Below are positions 16,192 through 25,201 of a DNA stretch of 64,000 bases, piece by piece. Made by a program: the position numbers and the translations under genes. The notes below the pieces were generated by a model, which searched no databases, was not told where the DNA came from, and was given only the letters and a program-made list of their open reading frames with translations. This stretch comes from Chitinophagaceae bacterium. Its GTDB lineage: Bacteria > Bacteroidota > Bacteroidia > Chitinophagales > Chitinophagaceae. The DNA lies in the NCBI GenBank assembly GCA_003168265.1, contig PMSV01000019.1, positions 62,001 through 126,000 on the forward strand. The letters run 5' to 3'. Each line of letters starts with the position of its first letter. The stretch's first letter is position 1.

Positions 16192-18675
16192 TTGAGACCA
16201 TTCTTTACCATTCTGCTGCTTTTCTCTCTCATCGGGCTCCAGGCTCTGCATGCACAGAAAAAGGCTGCCTATATCTCCGGAAAAATCCTTGGTGAAAATG
16301 AGCAGCCACTGGGCAAAGCTTCTGTGACCATTCTTGGGAGGCAAACCGGAATCCTTTGTGCCGATTCTGGTACTTTCCGGATGAAAGTACCGGCCGACAA
16401 AGCATTTGCACTTGTATTCTCTTATACCGGTTATCGCAGCGAACAGCGCAATTTCCTCCTAAGTGAAAACGAACAGGAGCAGGTCATTATCCGTTTGGAC
16501 AAGAAGGATAACCAACTTAAAGAAGTGGTGGTGACAGACCAACGCGACCGTAAAGAGGCCGGCCTTATCAAAATAAACCCCAAGGACGTCATCAATATTC
16601 CATCCCCGGTAGGAGGCATAGAATCCATGATCAAGGTCATTGTCGGGTCCAATAACGAACTGACATCGCAATATTCCGTGAGAGGTGGAAATTATGATGA
16701 GAACCTGGTTTACGTCAATGATTTTGAAGTATTCCGTCCCTACCTGGTCAACAATGCGCAGCAGGAGGGACTCAGTTTCATCAATCCGGAGATGACCCGA
16801 AATGTTAGTTTTTACAATGGTGGGTTTCAGGCCAAATATGGTGATAAAATGTCCTCGGTCCTGGATATCCAATACCGTAAACCAACAGAATTCAAGGGTT
16901 CTGTTTATGCGGGGCTATTGGAACAAGGCCTGCACCTCGAAGGAGTCGATAAGAAGAAGAAGTTCAGTTGGCTGATGGGTGCGCGCAACCGCACCAACAA
17001 GAGCCTTGTCAGCAGCCAGGAAACCCAGGGCACTTATTCTCCCACTTCAGCAGATGTACAGGCCCTGCTAACCTATCAGTTCAATCCAAAAAATGAACTC
17101 GATCTGATGGGGGTTTATTCACAAACCCGTTTTAGCCTGATTCCCCAGTCCGCGCAGTTAACCTCTGCAGTTTATTCTCCCTTTTTCACCGAAGACCTGG
17201 GACTCGACATCAATTTTAATGGAGAAGAAAAAGACAGTTACCGGACCAATATGGTTGGACTATCCTATACGCAACAGATCCGAAAGAACCTTCGTCTTAA
17301 ATGGCTCCTTTCCCGCTTTGAAGACAATGAATCTGAAAACTATGATATCATCGGAGCCTATATTTTTGGCGAAAGGGACTTTGATCAGGGAAGCCCCGGT
17401 TACGGTTTGATCACCAATCCTCTTGGGGCAGGCGTGTACCAGAACTTCGCCAGGGACCGGCTCAATATAACGGTGTGGAATATCTCACATAAAGGTTATT
17501 ATGAAACCGGTAATCATTTCATCCAGTGGGGAGTCGGCCTGGATCGTCAGACCGTAAAGTACCAGCTTCATGAATGGCAATATCAGGATTCTGCCGGTTA
17601 TTCCCTACCCTACTCCACTGACTCGATCGGTATTTCCGGTTACCTCAACGGAACAGATACTTTGTTTATCACCCGTGCGACCGCTTTTTTACAGGACAAT
17701 ATTGTTTTAGACAGGGCTAAGACGATGACCCTTCAGGCCGGAGCCAGGCTCAATTACAATGATCTCAACCATCAATTGCTTTTTTCCCCCAGGGCCGGTC
17801 TTTCATGGAAACCGAAGAATGAAAAAAAAGACATCATCTACAAGGCCTCCCTTGGAATCTATGACCAGCCTCCTTTTTTCCGGGAAATGGTGCAGCCCGA
17901 CGGCTATATCAATACTGCCCTCAAGGCCCAGAAAAGCTGGCAGGTCAGCACAGGGCTCGACTATAATTTCCACATGGATGACCGCCCCTTCCGGCTAACC
18001 ACCGAAGCTTATTACAAGGGAATGACCGATGTGGATCCCTACGATATCAGTAATGTCCATATACAGTATTTTGGCCTCAACGATGCCCGGGCTTTCGCAA
18101 CCGGTATTGAAACAAGGTTCTTCGGTGAATTGGTAAAGGATGCAGAAAGCTGGGTCAGTATCGGCTTTGCAAAGACCATGGAAAAAGTGGATGGAGCATT
18201 CTATTATAATTATACCCTGGATTCCCTGGGCCAGCCGGTGGACAGCATAAAAGTGAATCAGAGCTGGATCCGCAGGCCTACCGACAGGTTGTTTACGCTG
18301 GGAATGTTCATTCAGGACTATCTGCCCACCAATAAGAATTTTAGGTTCTTTATGAATCTGCTCTATGGAAGCAACATGCCCTACAGCATTCCCGGCAGCG
18401 TAAAATACCGGGATGCCCTTATTATTCCTCCCTATATCCGTGTGGACGTGGGTTTCAGCGCCCTTCTCCTCGATGCAGACCGCAATACACGCCGCAGCCA
18501 TAGCCCCTTCCGCAATTTTGAAAATATCTGGGCCACATTCGAAGTCTTCAATCTGATTGATCGGGAAAATACCATTTCCTATTTGCTGATAAAGGATTTT
18601 TCCAACACGACCTACGCTATTCCACAGCGTCTTACTCCCCGTTTGCTCAACCTTAAACTGGTTGCCCGCTTCTAA
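16192..18675 (+). CDS. TonB-dependent outer-membrane receptor with carboxypeptidase-like domain
   Basis: 827 residues. TTG at 16192 is the likely start: an in-frame TGA lies shortly upstream, and this start gives a signal peptide (FFTILLLFSLIGLQALHAQ). Domains in order are a carboxypeptidase-D-like regulatory fold (about residues 25-110, SGKILGENEQPLGKASVTIL), a TonB plug (about 125-235, with SQYSVRGGNYDENLVYVND) and a 22-strand beta-barrel to the C-terminus. No SusD partner follows, so it is not a polysaccharide-utilisation pair. The plug lacks a clear TonB box. The substrate cannot be told. Confidence 0.88.
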   Translation: MRPFFTILLLFSLIGLQALHAQKKAAYISGKILGENEQPLGKASVTILGRQTGILCADSGTFRMKVPADKAFALVFSYTGYRSEQRNFLLSENEQEQVIIRLDKKDNQLKEVVVTDQRDRKEAGLIKINPKDVINIPSPVGGIESMIKVIVGSNNELTSQYSVRGGNYDENLVYVNDFEVFRPYLVNNAQQEGLSFINPEMTRNVSFYNGGFQAKYGDKMSSVLDIQYRKPTEFKGSVYAGLLEQGLHLEGVDKKKKFSWLMGARNRTNKSLVSSQETQGTYSPTSADVQALLTYQFNPKNELDLMGVYSQTRFSLIPQSAQLTSAVYSPFFTEDLGLDINFNGEEKDSYRTNMVGLSYTQQIRKNLRLKWLLSRFEDNESENYDIIGAYIFGERDFDQGSPGYGLITNPLGAGVYQNFARDRLNITVWNISHKGYYETGNHFIQWGVGLDRQTVKYQLHEWQYQDSAGYSLPYSTDSIGISGYLNGTDTLFITRATAFLQDNIVLDRAKTMTLQAGARLNYNDLNHQLLFSPRAGLSWKPKNEKKDIIYKASLGIYDQPPFFREMVQPDGYINTALKAQKSWQVSTGLDYNFHMDDRPFRLTTEAYYKGMTDVDPYDISNVHIQYFGLNDARAFATGIETRFFGELVKDAESWVSIGFAKTMEKVDGAFYYNYTLDSLGQPVDSIKVNQSWIRRPTDRLFTLGMFIQDYLPTNKNFRFFMNLLYGSNMPYSIPGSVKYRDALIIPPYIRVDVGFSALLLDADRNTRRSHSPFRNFENIWATFEVFNLIDRENTISYLLIKDFSNTTYAIPQRLTPRLLNLKLVARF

Positions 18676-18808
18676 TTTCCCGCCTCCCCGGAATAATTTC
18701 CCATTGAGGGAAGGGTTTTCTGAAAACAGAATCACAAATTATTAAAAATCAATTCTTTAGAATTATGGCAGACTATTAGCCTATATCTGAGTCGAATCCA
18801 TCGACGAT

Positions 18809-19027
18809 ATGCAGAAGCAAAAAAAAATACCAACGAAATTTCTGAAGAAGCGGAAACCGCCGATACGAAAGAGGATCTCCGCTCTATTAAGCAGGCCCTT
18901 TTTAATGACTCTAAATACATGGATCAGGAGAAGTACCCTAAGCAGCGAAGCCGACCTATTATCTTATCTGATGTACTGGCATGGACTTAAAAACGAAATC
19001 AATACGGACAACAAAAAGGAATTCTAA
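18809..19027 (+). pseudogene. Small gene with two compensating frameshifts (possible assembly errors)
   Basis: Codon-like sequence changes frame twice. ATG at 18809 opens MQKQKK, then a run of nine A (18819-18827). After this the +1 frame reads a plausible acidic peptide (NTNEISEEAETADTKEDL, on to NDSKYMDQEKY). At a CCC run near 18938 the original frame resumes with LSSEADLLSYLMYWHGLKNE and stops at 19025-19027. One extra A and one fewer C would give a single ORF of about 72 residues. Both faults are in homopolymers, so sequencing error is as likely as real decay. Family not recognised. Confidence 0.35.
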
Positions 19028-19103
19028 TCAACAGATAAAGATACCACGGACGGTTAACTAAGGAAATGGAGCAAGGGCTCCTTTCCTGCTTTGTAGTTAT
19101 CCC

Positions 19104-19111
19104 TAAATTTG
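19104..19111 (+). promoter_or_regulatory. Perfect -7 box abutting pdxJ
   Basis: TAAATTTG matches TAnnTTTG exactly and ends 4 bases before the pdxJ ATG at 19116. Transcription would start at or next to the start codon, implying a leaderless or nearly leaderless mRNA, if this box is used. Confidence 0.5.
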
Positions 19112-19115
19112 TGCC

Positions 19116-19832
19116 ATGACCAGACTCTCCGTGAATATCAACAAATTCGCCACCCTGCGTAACAGCCGTGGTGGCAATAATCCCGATGTATTGAAAGCGG
19201 CAATAGACGCACAGGAGTTCGGCGCAGATGGCGTCACTGTCCATCCCAGGCCGGACGAGCGTCATATCCGCTATCAGGATGTCTACGACATAAAGAAAAT
19301 AATTAGGACGGAATTCAATATAGAAGGCAATTCCCAGGAAAGGAAATTTGTGGAGCTGGTTCTTGAAGTAAAACCCGACCAGGTCACCCTTGTCCCCGAT
19401 GCCCTGGATCAGAAAACAAGCAATCATGGCTGGGATACGATTGCCAATAAGGAATGGCTTCGGGAAATCATTTCCCTTTTTAAAAAAGGCGGTATCCGTG
19501 TATCCATCTTTGTGGATCCGGTAATCGAAATGGTCGAAGGCGCTGCCCTTACAGGAACCGACAGGGTCGAACTCTATACGGAAGCCTATGCGACCGGCTA
19601 TCACCGGAACAGAGAAAAAGCGATCGAACCTTATTTCGCTGCAGCCAAAAGGGCCCATGAGCTTGGGCTGGGAATCAATGCAGGACATGACCTGGACCTG
19701 GAAAACCTTCAGTATTTCTCCCAAAACATAACTCACCTCGATGAAGTATCGATCGGTCATGCATTGATCTGCGACTCGCTATACCTGGGTTTTGAAAATA
19801 CCATCCAACTTTATAAACGCCGATTGGCATAG
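19116..19832 (+). CDS. pdxJ: Pyridoxine 5'-phosphate synthase
   Basis: 238 residues, a TIM-barrel enzyme that condenses 1-deoxyxylulose-5-phosphate with aminoacetone phosphate in de novo vitamin B6 synthesis. Motifs: [38 protein letters not shown] (catalytic His), [14 protein letters not shown], and [15 protein letters not shown] with the late catalytic His. It has full length and stands alone between the TonB and DUF2911 genes. Cytoplasmic. Confidence 0.96.
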   Translation: MTRLSVNINKFATLRNSRGGNNPDVLKAAIDAQEFGADGVTVHPRPDERHIRYQDVYDIKKIIRTEFNIEGNSQERKFVELVLEVKPDQVTLVPDALDQKTSNHGWDTIANKEWLREIISLFKKGGIRVSIFVDPVIEMVEGAALTGTDRVELYTEAYATGYHRNREKAIEPYFAAAKRAHELGLGINAGHDLDLENLQYFSQNITHLDEVSIGHALICDSLYLGFENTIQLYKRRLA

Positions 19833-19921
19833 ACCCCTGCCAGTCATCCGGCTAAACTGAACTGACATCCGTTGATTTGCGTCCCTGGTGTAAAAACCTC
19901 GATGCGGGCTGCGACAAAGCC

Positions 19922-19929
19922 TAAATTTG
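19922..19929 (+). promoter_or_regulatory. -7 box before the DUF2911 gene
   Basis: TAAATTTG, an exact TAnnTTTG match, lies 22 bases before the ATG at 19952. No obvious -33 TTTG is seen at 19-20 bases spacing. Confidence 0.45.
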
Positions 19930-19951
19930 GATCCACCAAAAACGCTTCCAC

Positions 19952-21073
19952 ATGAAAAAAGCCAATTACTACTGCAGCCTTCTCTTTATCGTCCTGCTTG
20001 TTTTCCCTGCCATTTCCGAGGCACAACTCACAAGCCTTCCCAGTGGCGGGAATAAAAAAGCAATGGTCGGCGAAAGAGTCGGGATCACCGATATCACCAT
20101 CGAATACAGCAGGCCCGGCGTAAAAGGCAGAGAAGGACAGATCTGGGGAAATTTGATTCCTGCAGGTTTCAATAACCTCGGATTCGGGAGTGCAAAAGAA
20201 TCACCATGGCGTGCCGGAGCCAATGAAAATACAACCATTCAATTCTCAACCGATGTAAAGATCGAAGGAAAGGACCTGCCGGCAGGCAAATATGGTTTTT
20301 TCATAGTCTATAGTCCGGATCAATGCACGCTGATCTTTTCAAAGAACAGCAGTTCCTGGGGAAGCTATTTTTACGACCCTTCGGAAGATGCGCTCCGGGT
20401 GAGCGTAAAACCGGTTGCGCTTGATAAATCCCTGGAGCGGATGAAATTTGAGTTCACGGACGAATCAGAAAACAGTGCAGTCATCCTTCTCGAATGGGAA
20501 AAACTTATGATCCCCTTCAAAGTGGAAGTGGACTATATAAAAACGCAACTCGCTTCATTCCGCATGGAGCTGCGCGGAGAAAGAGGATTCATTTGGGAGT
20601 CCTGGAACCAGGCCGCCCAATGGTGCGTAGACCAGAGTACTAATCTTAATGAGGCCCTGCTTTGGGCCGATTCCTCAACAAGCATCGATTTCGGAGGAGA
20701 CCAAAGCTTCCAGTCCTGGAGTACGAAGGCACAGGTTCTTGATAAATTGGGAAAATCCGGGGAATCGGCAGCAGCGATAAAAAAAGCCCTTCCCCTCGGC
20801 AACGAATTCCAGTTACATCAATATGCCAGGAAATTACTCACCGCAAAAAAATACCCTGAGGCCTTCGAAGTATGTAAAATGAATTACGACAAGCATCCGG
20901 GAGATTTCATCACGAACCTTGGCATGGCCCGTGCCTATTCCGGTCTCGGCAATTACAAAAAGGCCCTCGAATTTGCGAAAAAGGCGGAGCCGCTTGCAAC
21001 CGATCCAGCAAATAAAGTGAATGTGCAAAAGATGATCAAGACATTAGAGGAAGGGAAGGATATTAATTCTTAA
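19952..21073 (+). CDS. Exported DUF2911 protein with C-terminal TPRs
   Basis: 373 residues with a signal peptide (YYCSLLFIVLLVFPAISEAQ). DUF2911 occupies about residues 30-185: TDITIEYSRPGVKGREGQIW, PWRAGANENTTIQFS, and LPAGKYGFFIVYSPDQCTLI. The C-terminal third has TPR-type helices (GESAAAIKKALPLG, GLGNYKKALEFAKKAE). DUF2911 is a Bacteroidota-enriched periplasmic domain of unknown function. The gene's last 4 bases overlap the end of the convergent TlpA-like gene. Confidence 0.88.
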   Translation: MKKANYYCSLLFIVLLVFPAISEAQLTSLPSGGNKKAMVGERVGITDITIEYSRPGVKGREGQIWGNLIPAGFNNLGFGSAKESPWRAGANENTTIQFSTDVKIEGKDLPAGKYGFFIVYSPDQCTLIFSKNSSSWGSYFYDPSEDALRVSVKPVALDKSLERMKFEFTDESENSAVILLEWEKLMIPFKVEVDYIKTQLASFRMELRGERGFIWESWNQAAQWCVDQSTNLNEALLWADSSTSIDFGGDQSFQSWSTKAQVLDKLGKSGESAAAIKKALPLGNEFQLHQYARKLLTAKKYPEAFEVCKMNYDKHPGDFITNLGMARAYSGLGNYKKALEFAKKAEPLATDPANKVNVQKMIKTLEEGKDINS

Positions 21074-22170
21074 TTACAGCCGAGCAGCTCACATAATTTG
21101 GACTGCAGTTCTTCCCCTCGCAGATTCTTGGCTACGATCTTACCATCAGGGCCGATAAGCATGTTTTGAGGTATTTGCTGAATATGATAGAGCAAAGCCA
21201 CTTCATTGTTCCAGAACTTCAGATCGCTAACCTGGGTCCAGATCAGGTTATCTTCCTTAATTGCCTGGATCCAGGGACCGCGAGCCTTATCGAGGGAAAC
21301 CCCAAGAACGGTAAAGTTCTTACTCTTAAAACGGTTATAGGCCACGACTACATTCGGATTTTCCAAACGGCAGGGGTGGCACCAACTGGCCCAGAAATCG
21401 ACGAGTACATATTTTCCTTTAAAGGAGGAAAGCTGAACGGGCTTTCCCGTCGTATCGGCCTGGCTGAAATCCAGTTCATCGGATCCCACTTCACCGATCC
21501 GGCTCTGTGCCACCTGAGTTTTAAGGATCTTTCCAAAATAGCTTTCCTGCGTAGAAGATGCCAGGTATCCATAGCGCTTTTCCATGGCAGAAGGGTCTGC
21601 CAACTGTCCCAAAACCAGCACTACAAATGGGCTAACCGGAGAGTTTTTCTTTGAAATGACAAATTGATCTTCTGCCGCCTGGATACGGGCATTCATATCC
21701 CCATATTCCTTCATGAGGGAATCATTCTTCCCTGCAAATTTCATCGAATTTATCTGCTGCGCTATCCCGTTGAGCTGCAGCATCAGGGGATTAAAGGTCT
21801 TTTGAAAATCCTCGAAATCCTGCTGAGTGGTAGAACCCTCGATCTTCAGGCCCTTTGGGTCTTTGATATCCCCGCTGATCCTGATATGATCATTGCCGAC
21901 AAAGACCGGGATCTTGGTCTTGCCTCCATCCAGGACAAGGTAGAAAAGATTGGACTCAGGGAGCCTTACATTGATTCTGAACCGACCCTGCCCATAAATT
22001 CCCTTCGCAAGGGTGTCGGTTATTTTATTTCCATCCACGAGCATTACAGCAGAATTTTCTGAAAGCCCGTGAACCTCTCCATTAATTTCCAGGGAAGGAT
22101 TTTCAGTTTTCAAATTCTGCGCGAACCCGAACAACGGTATCAGCCACAATAAACCCATCAACTTTTTCAT
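21070..22170 (-). CDS. TlpA-like thiol-disulfide oxidoreductase with DUF4369
   Basis: 366 residues with a signal peptide (MKKLMGLLWLIPLFGFAQN). The N-terminal DUF4369 domain is at about residues 25-120 (EINGEVHGLSENSAVMLVD), followed by a linker helix region. A thioredoxin/TlpA domain is at about 235-360 with the active site FWASWCHPCRLENP and the cis-Pro region IQQIPQNMLIGPDGKIV. This domain pair is typical of periplasmic Bacteroidota reductases. It starts 33 bases after hisIE on the same strand and may be read as the last gene of the trp-his unit, although it has no known link to that pathway. Confidence 0.9.
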   Translation of the reverse strand: MKKLMGLLWLIPLFGFAQNLKTENPSLEINGEVHGLSENSAVMLVDGNKITDTLAKGIYGQGRFRINVRLPESNLFYLVLDGGKTKIPVFVGNDHIRISGDIKDPKGLKIEGSTTQQDFEDFQKTFNPLMLQLNGIAQQINSMKFAGKNDSLMKEYGDMNARIQAAEDQFVISKKNSPVSPFVVLVLGQLADPSAMEKRYGYLASSTQESYFGKILKTQVAQSRIGEVGSDELDFSQADTTGKPVQLSSFKGKYVLVDFWASWCHPCRLENPNVVVAYNRFKSKNFTVLGVSLDKARGPWIQAIKEDNLIWTQVSDLKFWNNEVALLYHIQQIPQNMLIGPDGKIVAKNLRGEELQSKLCELLGCN

Positions 22171-22203
22171 CCTTATTCCTTTTACATTTTGACTCGAACT
22201 TAT

Positions 22204-22800
22204 TTATTTATGATGTCTTTTTCTTAAAACGTCCAGAACCTGCATGAGATTATATCCTTTGGCATTAAGCAAGACCAGGTAATGGAAAAGAAGGTCCGCC
22301 GATTCATTCAAAAAAAGTTCTTCATTGGAATCCTTCGCTTCGATGACCATTTCCACAGCTTCCTCACCCAGTTTTTGAGCCATTTTATTGATCCCCTGCG
22401 AGAAAAGTCTGGCTACATAGGATGCTGAAGGGTCAGCCTGTTTCCGCAAATTTATGATGCTTTCAAGGTAAAACAGAAAATCATCACTGTGATTTTTCTC
22501 CGCCCAGCAGGTATCTGCCCCTGTATGACAAACCGGGCCGAGGGGGTGTGCCTTGATCAGCAAGGTATCCTTATCGCAATCGACAGCAATAGATTTCAGT
22601 AAAAGGAAATTCCCGCTTTCCTCCCCCTTTGTCCAAAGCCTTTTCTTAGTCCTGCTATAAAAAGTTACCTTACCCGTTTCTTCCGTTTTCCGAAGGGCCT
22701 CTTCATTCATGAAACCAAGCATCAGCACTTTCAGGGTATCAAAATCCTGGATGATGCTAGGAGCCAGACCATCCGCATATTTATTAAAATCTACCTGCAT
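22204..22800 (-). CDS. hisIE: Bifunctional phosphoribosyl-AMP cyclohydrolase / phosphoribosyl-ATP pyrophosphatase
   Basis: 198 residues carrying steps 2 and 3 of histidine synthesis. The N-terminal HisI part has VLMLGFMNEEALRKTEETGK, FYSRTKKRLWTKGEESGN and the zinc-binding DCDKDTLL plus HTGADTCW. The C-terminal HisE helix bundle has GINKMAQKLGEEAVEMVIEA and ESADLLFHYLVLL. Its start overlaps the end of the nucleoside-hydrolase gene by 17 bases, so it is translationally coupled to it. It is the last his gene of the trp-his unit. Confidence 0.96.
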   Translation of the reverse strand: MQVDFNKYADGLAPSIIQDFDTLKVLMLGFMNEEALRKTEETGKVTFYSRTKKRLWTKGEESGNFLLLKSIAVDCDKDTLLIKAHPLGPVCHTGADTCWAEKNHSDDFLFYLESIINLRKQADPSASYVARLFSQGINKMAQKLGEEAVEMVIEAKDSNEELFLNESADLLFHYLVLLNAKGYNLMQVLDVLRKRHHK

Positions 22801-23800
22801 GATTATTTGTTTTAGGTTGATGCATGATCAATTCATTTATAAGAAGCTCTGCCTCAGCAGGCGGACGCGCCTCAATTAAGTGAAATTGCCCCTTTGCGCT
22901 TTCAAGCCATCGGTCCTTCCCGTCAGGTTCTACCTCTATATGCCCGGGAATCAAATTATAATAGGGCTCCGGGCCGTTCACGGCAACCAGGACAGCAGTT
23001 TCATCCCAACTCATCCTGCCGGCACTGTCCTGTTTGGATTCGGCCATGCAAATCCTGAACACCTCCCTGACCGGGCTGTTCCGGATACTATCATTATGGA
23101 TCAGGGGCAGGCCGGATAAAATTTTCTTACCAATTTCAAATCCGCTCAGAATAATTTCCGTAGGCCAATCCGAAAACACGATCATTGAGGAAGCGGCATC
23201 TTTCATCACATTGAATTCATAGCCTTCAGGAAACGAACCAGCCATTGATACCAGTCTGATAATCTTATTTCTGATCAGTTTTCTTCCACTTAAACTTGAA
23301 TATTGATCAGGCCCGGATTTCAACAAATTAGCAAGATTCGTAAAGAATCCCGTACTCACGATGATAACGGAATGATCCGGTTGGGCAGCGAGAATTCTCC
23401 GATATAGCAAAACCGCATCCTCTGCTTCATTGTTTGACCTGATCCTGTGCGGGTATTTAGCAATGATTGTATCTGTCCAATGCTGCCGGTCTCTCAGACT
23501 CAACCCATTCTCACCTGCAATTCCGACCGGCAAATCTGGCCTTCTGAAATAGGTATTGAAGGCATTCATGACTGCTGCCACTCCTTCATATCGGGTGCTT
23601 GCCATGCTTGCAAGAATGTGGATCTTCCCGCTATCTGCAAATGCATGCAGTAAAGCGATGGCACCGACATCATCATAATCTGGTCCCATATCGCTGTCAA
23701 ATATCATTCCCGGTATATTCTGAGCATCCGACTTAGCCGGAAAGCCCAGTACGAAAAATAACAGAAGCAATAACTCTGGTTTATAAAATTTCTTCACCAT
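22784..23800 (-). CDS. Exported nucleoside-hydrolase-family protein inside the his genes
   Basis: 338 residues with a signal peptide (LLLLLFFVLGFPAKSDAQ). The acidic Ca-binding motif is DSDMGPDYDDVGAIALLHAF. Further family signatures are VIIVSTGFFTNLANLL, RLVSMAGSFPEGYEFNVMKD and SWDETAVLVAV. The family hydrolyses ribonucleosides to base and ribose. The signal peptide places it in the periplasm, away from histidine synthesis. It lies between hisF (6-base gap) and hisIE (17-base overlap), so it is co-expressed with them. It could act in nucleoside salvage; any direct tie to histidine or AICAR recycling is speculation. Confidence 0.82.
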   Translation of the reverse strand: MVKKFYKPELLLLLFFVLGFPAKSDAQNIPGMIFDSDMGPDYDDVGAIALLHAFADSGKIHILASMASTRYEGVAAVMNAFNTYFRRPDLPVGIAGENGLSLRDRQHWTDTIIAKYPHRIRSNNEAEDAVLLYRRILAAQPDHSVIIVSTGFFTNLANLLKSGPDQYSSLSGRKLIRNKIIRLVSMAGSFPEGYEFNVMKDAASSMIVFSDWPTEIILSGFEIGKKILSGLPLIHNDSIRNSPVREVFRICMAESKQDSAGRMSWDETAVLVAVNGPEPYYNLIPGHIEVEPDGKDRWLESAKGQFHLIEARPPAEAELLINELIMHQPKTNNHAGRF

Positions 23801-23806
23801 TTTTTT

Positions 23807-24568
23807 CTACCCTATCCTTATTTCAATATTGTTGTTGCTGAGATAATTCTTCAAATCCCTGATCCCGATCTCCCCGAAATGAAAAATGCCTGCAGCCAGG
23901 GCCGCATCGGCCGAAGCTTGTACAAAAACTTCAAGAAAATGCTCCATCCTTCCTCCTCCCCCGCTGGCAATGACCGGAACCGGCAGGCTTGTCGAAAGTT
24001 CCCTTGTTATATCAAGAGCGAATCCTTTCCTGGCTCCGTCATGGTTCATCGAAGTCAGCAGGATTTCACCCGCGCCTCTTTCTACCCCTTCCCGGGCCCA
24101 ATCCACGCAAAGTTTTTCAGTTTTAGCCCTCCCTCCATTCAGGTAAACATACCAAAAACCATCCTCCTCCTTTTTTGCATCGATCGCAAGGACGATGCAC
24201 TGGCTGCCAAACTCCCGTGAAAGTTCCTGAATCAGACCTGGATTCCTGAAAGCGGATGTATTGACTGAAATCTTGTCTGCACCGCTGTTTAGTAATATCT
24301 GAACATCCTCTACCGAAGAAATTCCGCCTCCGACCGTAAAAGGAATATTGATCTGCCTTGCGATCCTTCGAACCAGTTCACTCAGAGTCTTTCTTTTTTC
24401 CACAGTAGCGGTGATATCCAAAAAAACCAATTCGTCCGCCCCCTCGCTTGCATATTGGGCTCCGAGTTCCAACGGATCACCCGCATCCCTCAGGTTCACA
24501 AAATGGGTACCTTTCACCGTGCGTCCATCCTTGATATCCAGACAGGGTATGATTCTTTTGGCAAGCAT
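23807..24568 (-). CDS. hisF: Imidazole glycerol phosphate synthase, cyclase subunit
   Basis: 253 residues, a beta/alpha barrel that closes the imidazole ring using ammonia from HisH, giving IGP and AICAR. Motifs: [20 protein letters not shown] (catalytic Asp near residue 11), [38 protein letters not shown] and [13 protein letters not shown]. It has full length. It lies 3 bases from the LysE gene and 6 bases before the nucleoside hydrolase. Cytoplasmic, acting as a complex with HisH. Confidence 0.97.
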   Translation of the reverse strand: MLAKRIIPCLDIKDGRTVKGTHFVNLRDAGDPLELGAQYASEGADELVFLDITATVEKRKTLSELVRRIARQINIPFTVGGGISSVEDVQILLNSGADKISVNTSAFRNPGLIQELSREFGSQCIVLAIDAKKEEDGFWYVYLNGGRAKTEKLCVDWAREGVERGAGEILLTSMNHDGARKGFALDITRELSTSLPVPVIASGGGGRMEHFLEVFVQASADAALAAGIFHFGEIGIRDLKNYLSNNNIEIRIG

Positions 24569-24571
24569 TTA

Positions 24572-25201
24572 TCAGGATTTAGAGCTGAAAGCAACTTTGA
24601 TGCCCAGGACAATCAGCAGGGTTCCCGTGATCTTTTTTTGCCAGGCAGCCCATTTTGCCGAACGGCCAATTCTTCCCGTAAAAAACCCAAATAAAAAAGC
24701 CACTGTCATATTCACCAGTGTGCCGCCCATATTAAACCAGATGCCCATAAAAAGGATGCGGGAAGCGGGTTGCGTCGTCCCGGTCCCTATAAACTGAGGA
24801 AGAAAGGCCAGGAAAAACAAAGCCACTTTAGGATTGAGCAGGTTGGTCAATGCTCCCTGCCAGAAGATCCTTTTCATAGAAGACCTTTCCTTAGTGAGTC
24901 CCTGTGACCGTAAGGCTGACCTGTCTGATAAGGCACGAATGCCCAGGTAAACCAGGTAGGCTGCACCCGCATATTTGATCAGGCTAAAGGCAAAGGCGGA
25001 TTCGGCCAGTATTGCAGAAAGGCCCGCTACCGCGGCTGCAAGGTGAACCAGGCAACCCGCTGAAATGCCGAGAGCTGAAATGATGCCCGCTCTCGTGCCC
25101 TGCGACCCGCTTCTTGCCATAACATATATCATATCATTTCCTGGTGTAAGATTTAACAGAAGGGCAGCCGTTGCAAAAAGTAAGAAATTATCCGGTATCA
25201 T
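24572..25201 (-). CDS. LysE/RhtB-family exporter
   Basis: 209 residues with six hydrophobic segments. It starts FLLFATAALLLNLTPGNDMI, the typical LysE/RhtB opening with the Leu-Thr-Pro-Gly motif, followed by SGCLVHLAAAVAGLSAIL, YAGAAYLVYLGIRAL and FWQGALTNLLNPKVALFFLA. The family exports amino acids and related small molecules. It is embedded between hisA (4-base start/stop overlap) and hisF (3-base gap), so it is expressed with the pathway. An attractive guess is overflow export of His, Trp or an intermediate; the sequence cannot show the substrate. Confidence 0.88.
   Translation of the reverse strand: MIPDNFLLFATAALLLNLTPGNDMIYVMARSGSQGTRAGIISALGISAGCLVHLAAAVAGLSAILAESAFAFSLIKYAGAAYLVYLGIRALSDRSALRSQGLTKERSSMKRIFWQGALTNLLNPKVALFFLAFLPQFIGTGTTQPASRILFMGIWFNMGGTLVNMTVAFLFGFFTGRIGRSAKWAAWQKKITGTLLIVLGIKVAFSSKS

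Noticed and set aside
17995-19760. Long minus-strand frames opposite the TonB barrel and pdxJ
   Set aside because: Shadows of well-supported plus-strand genes, with no domain signatures.
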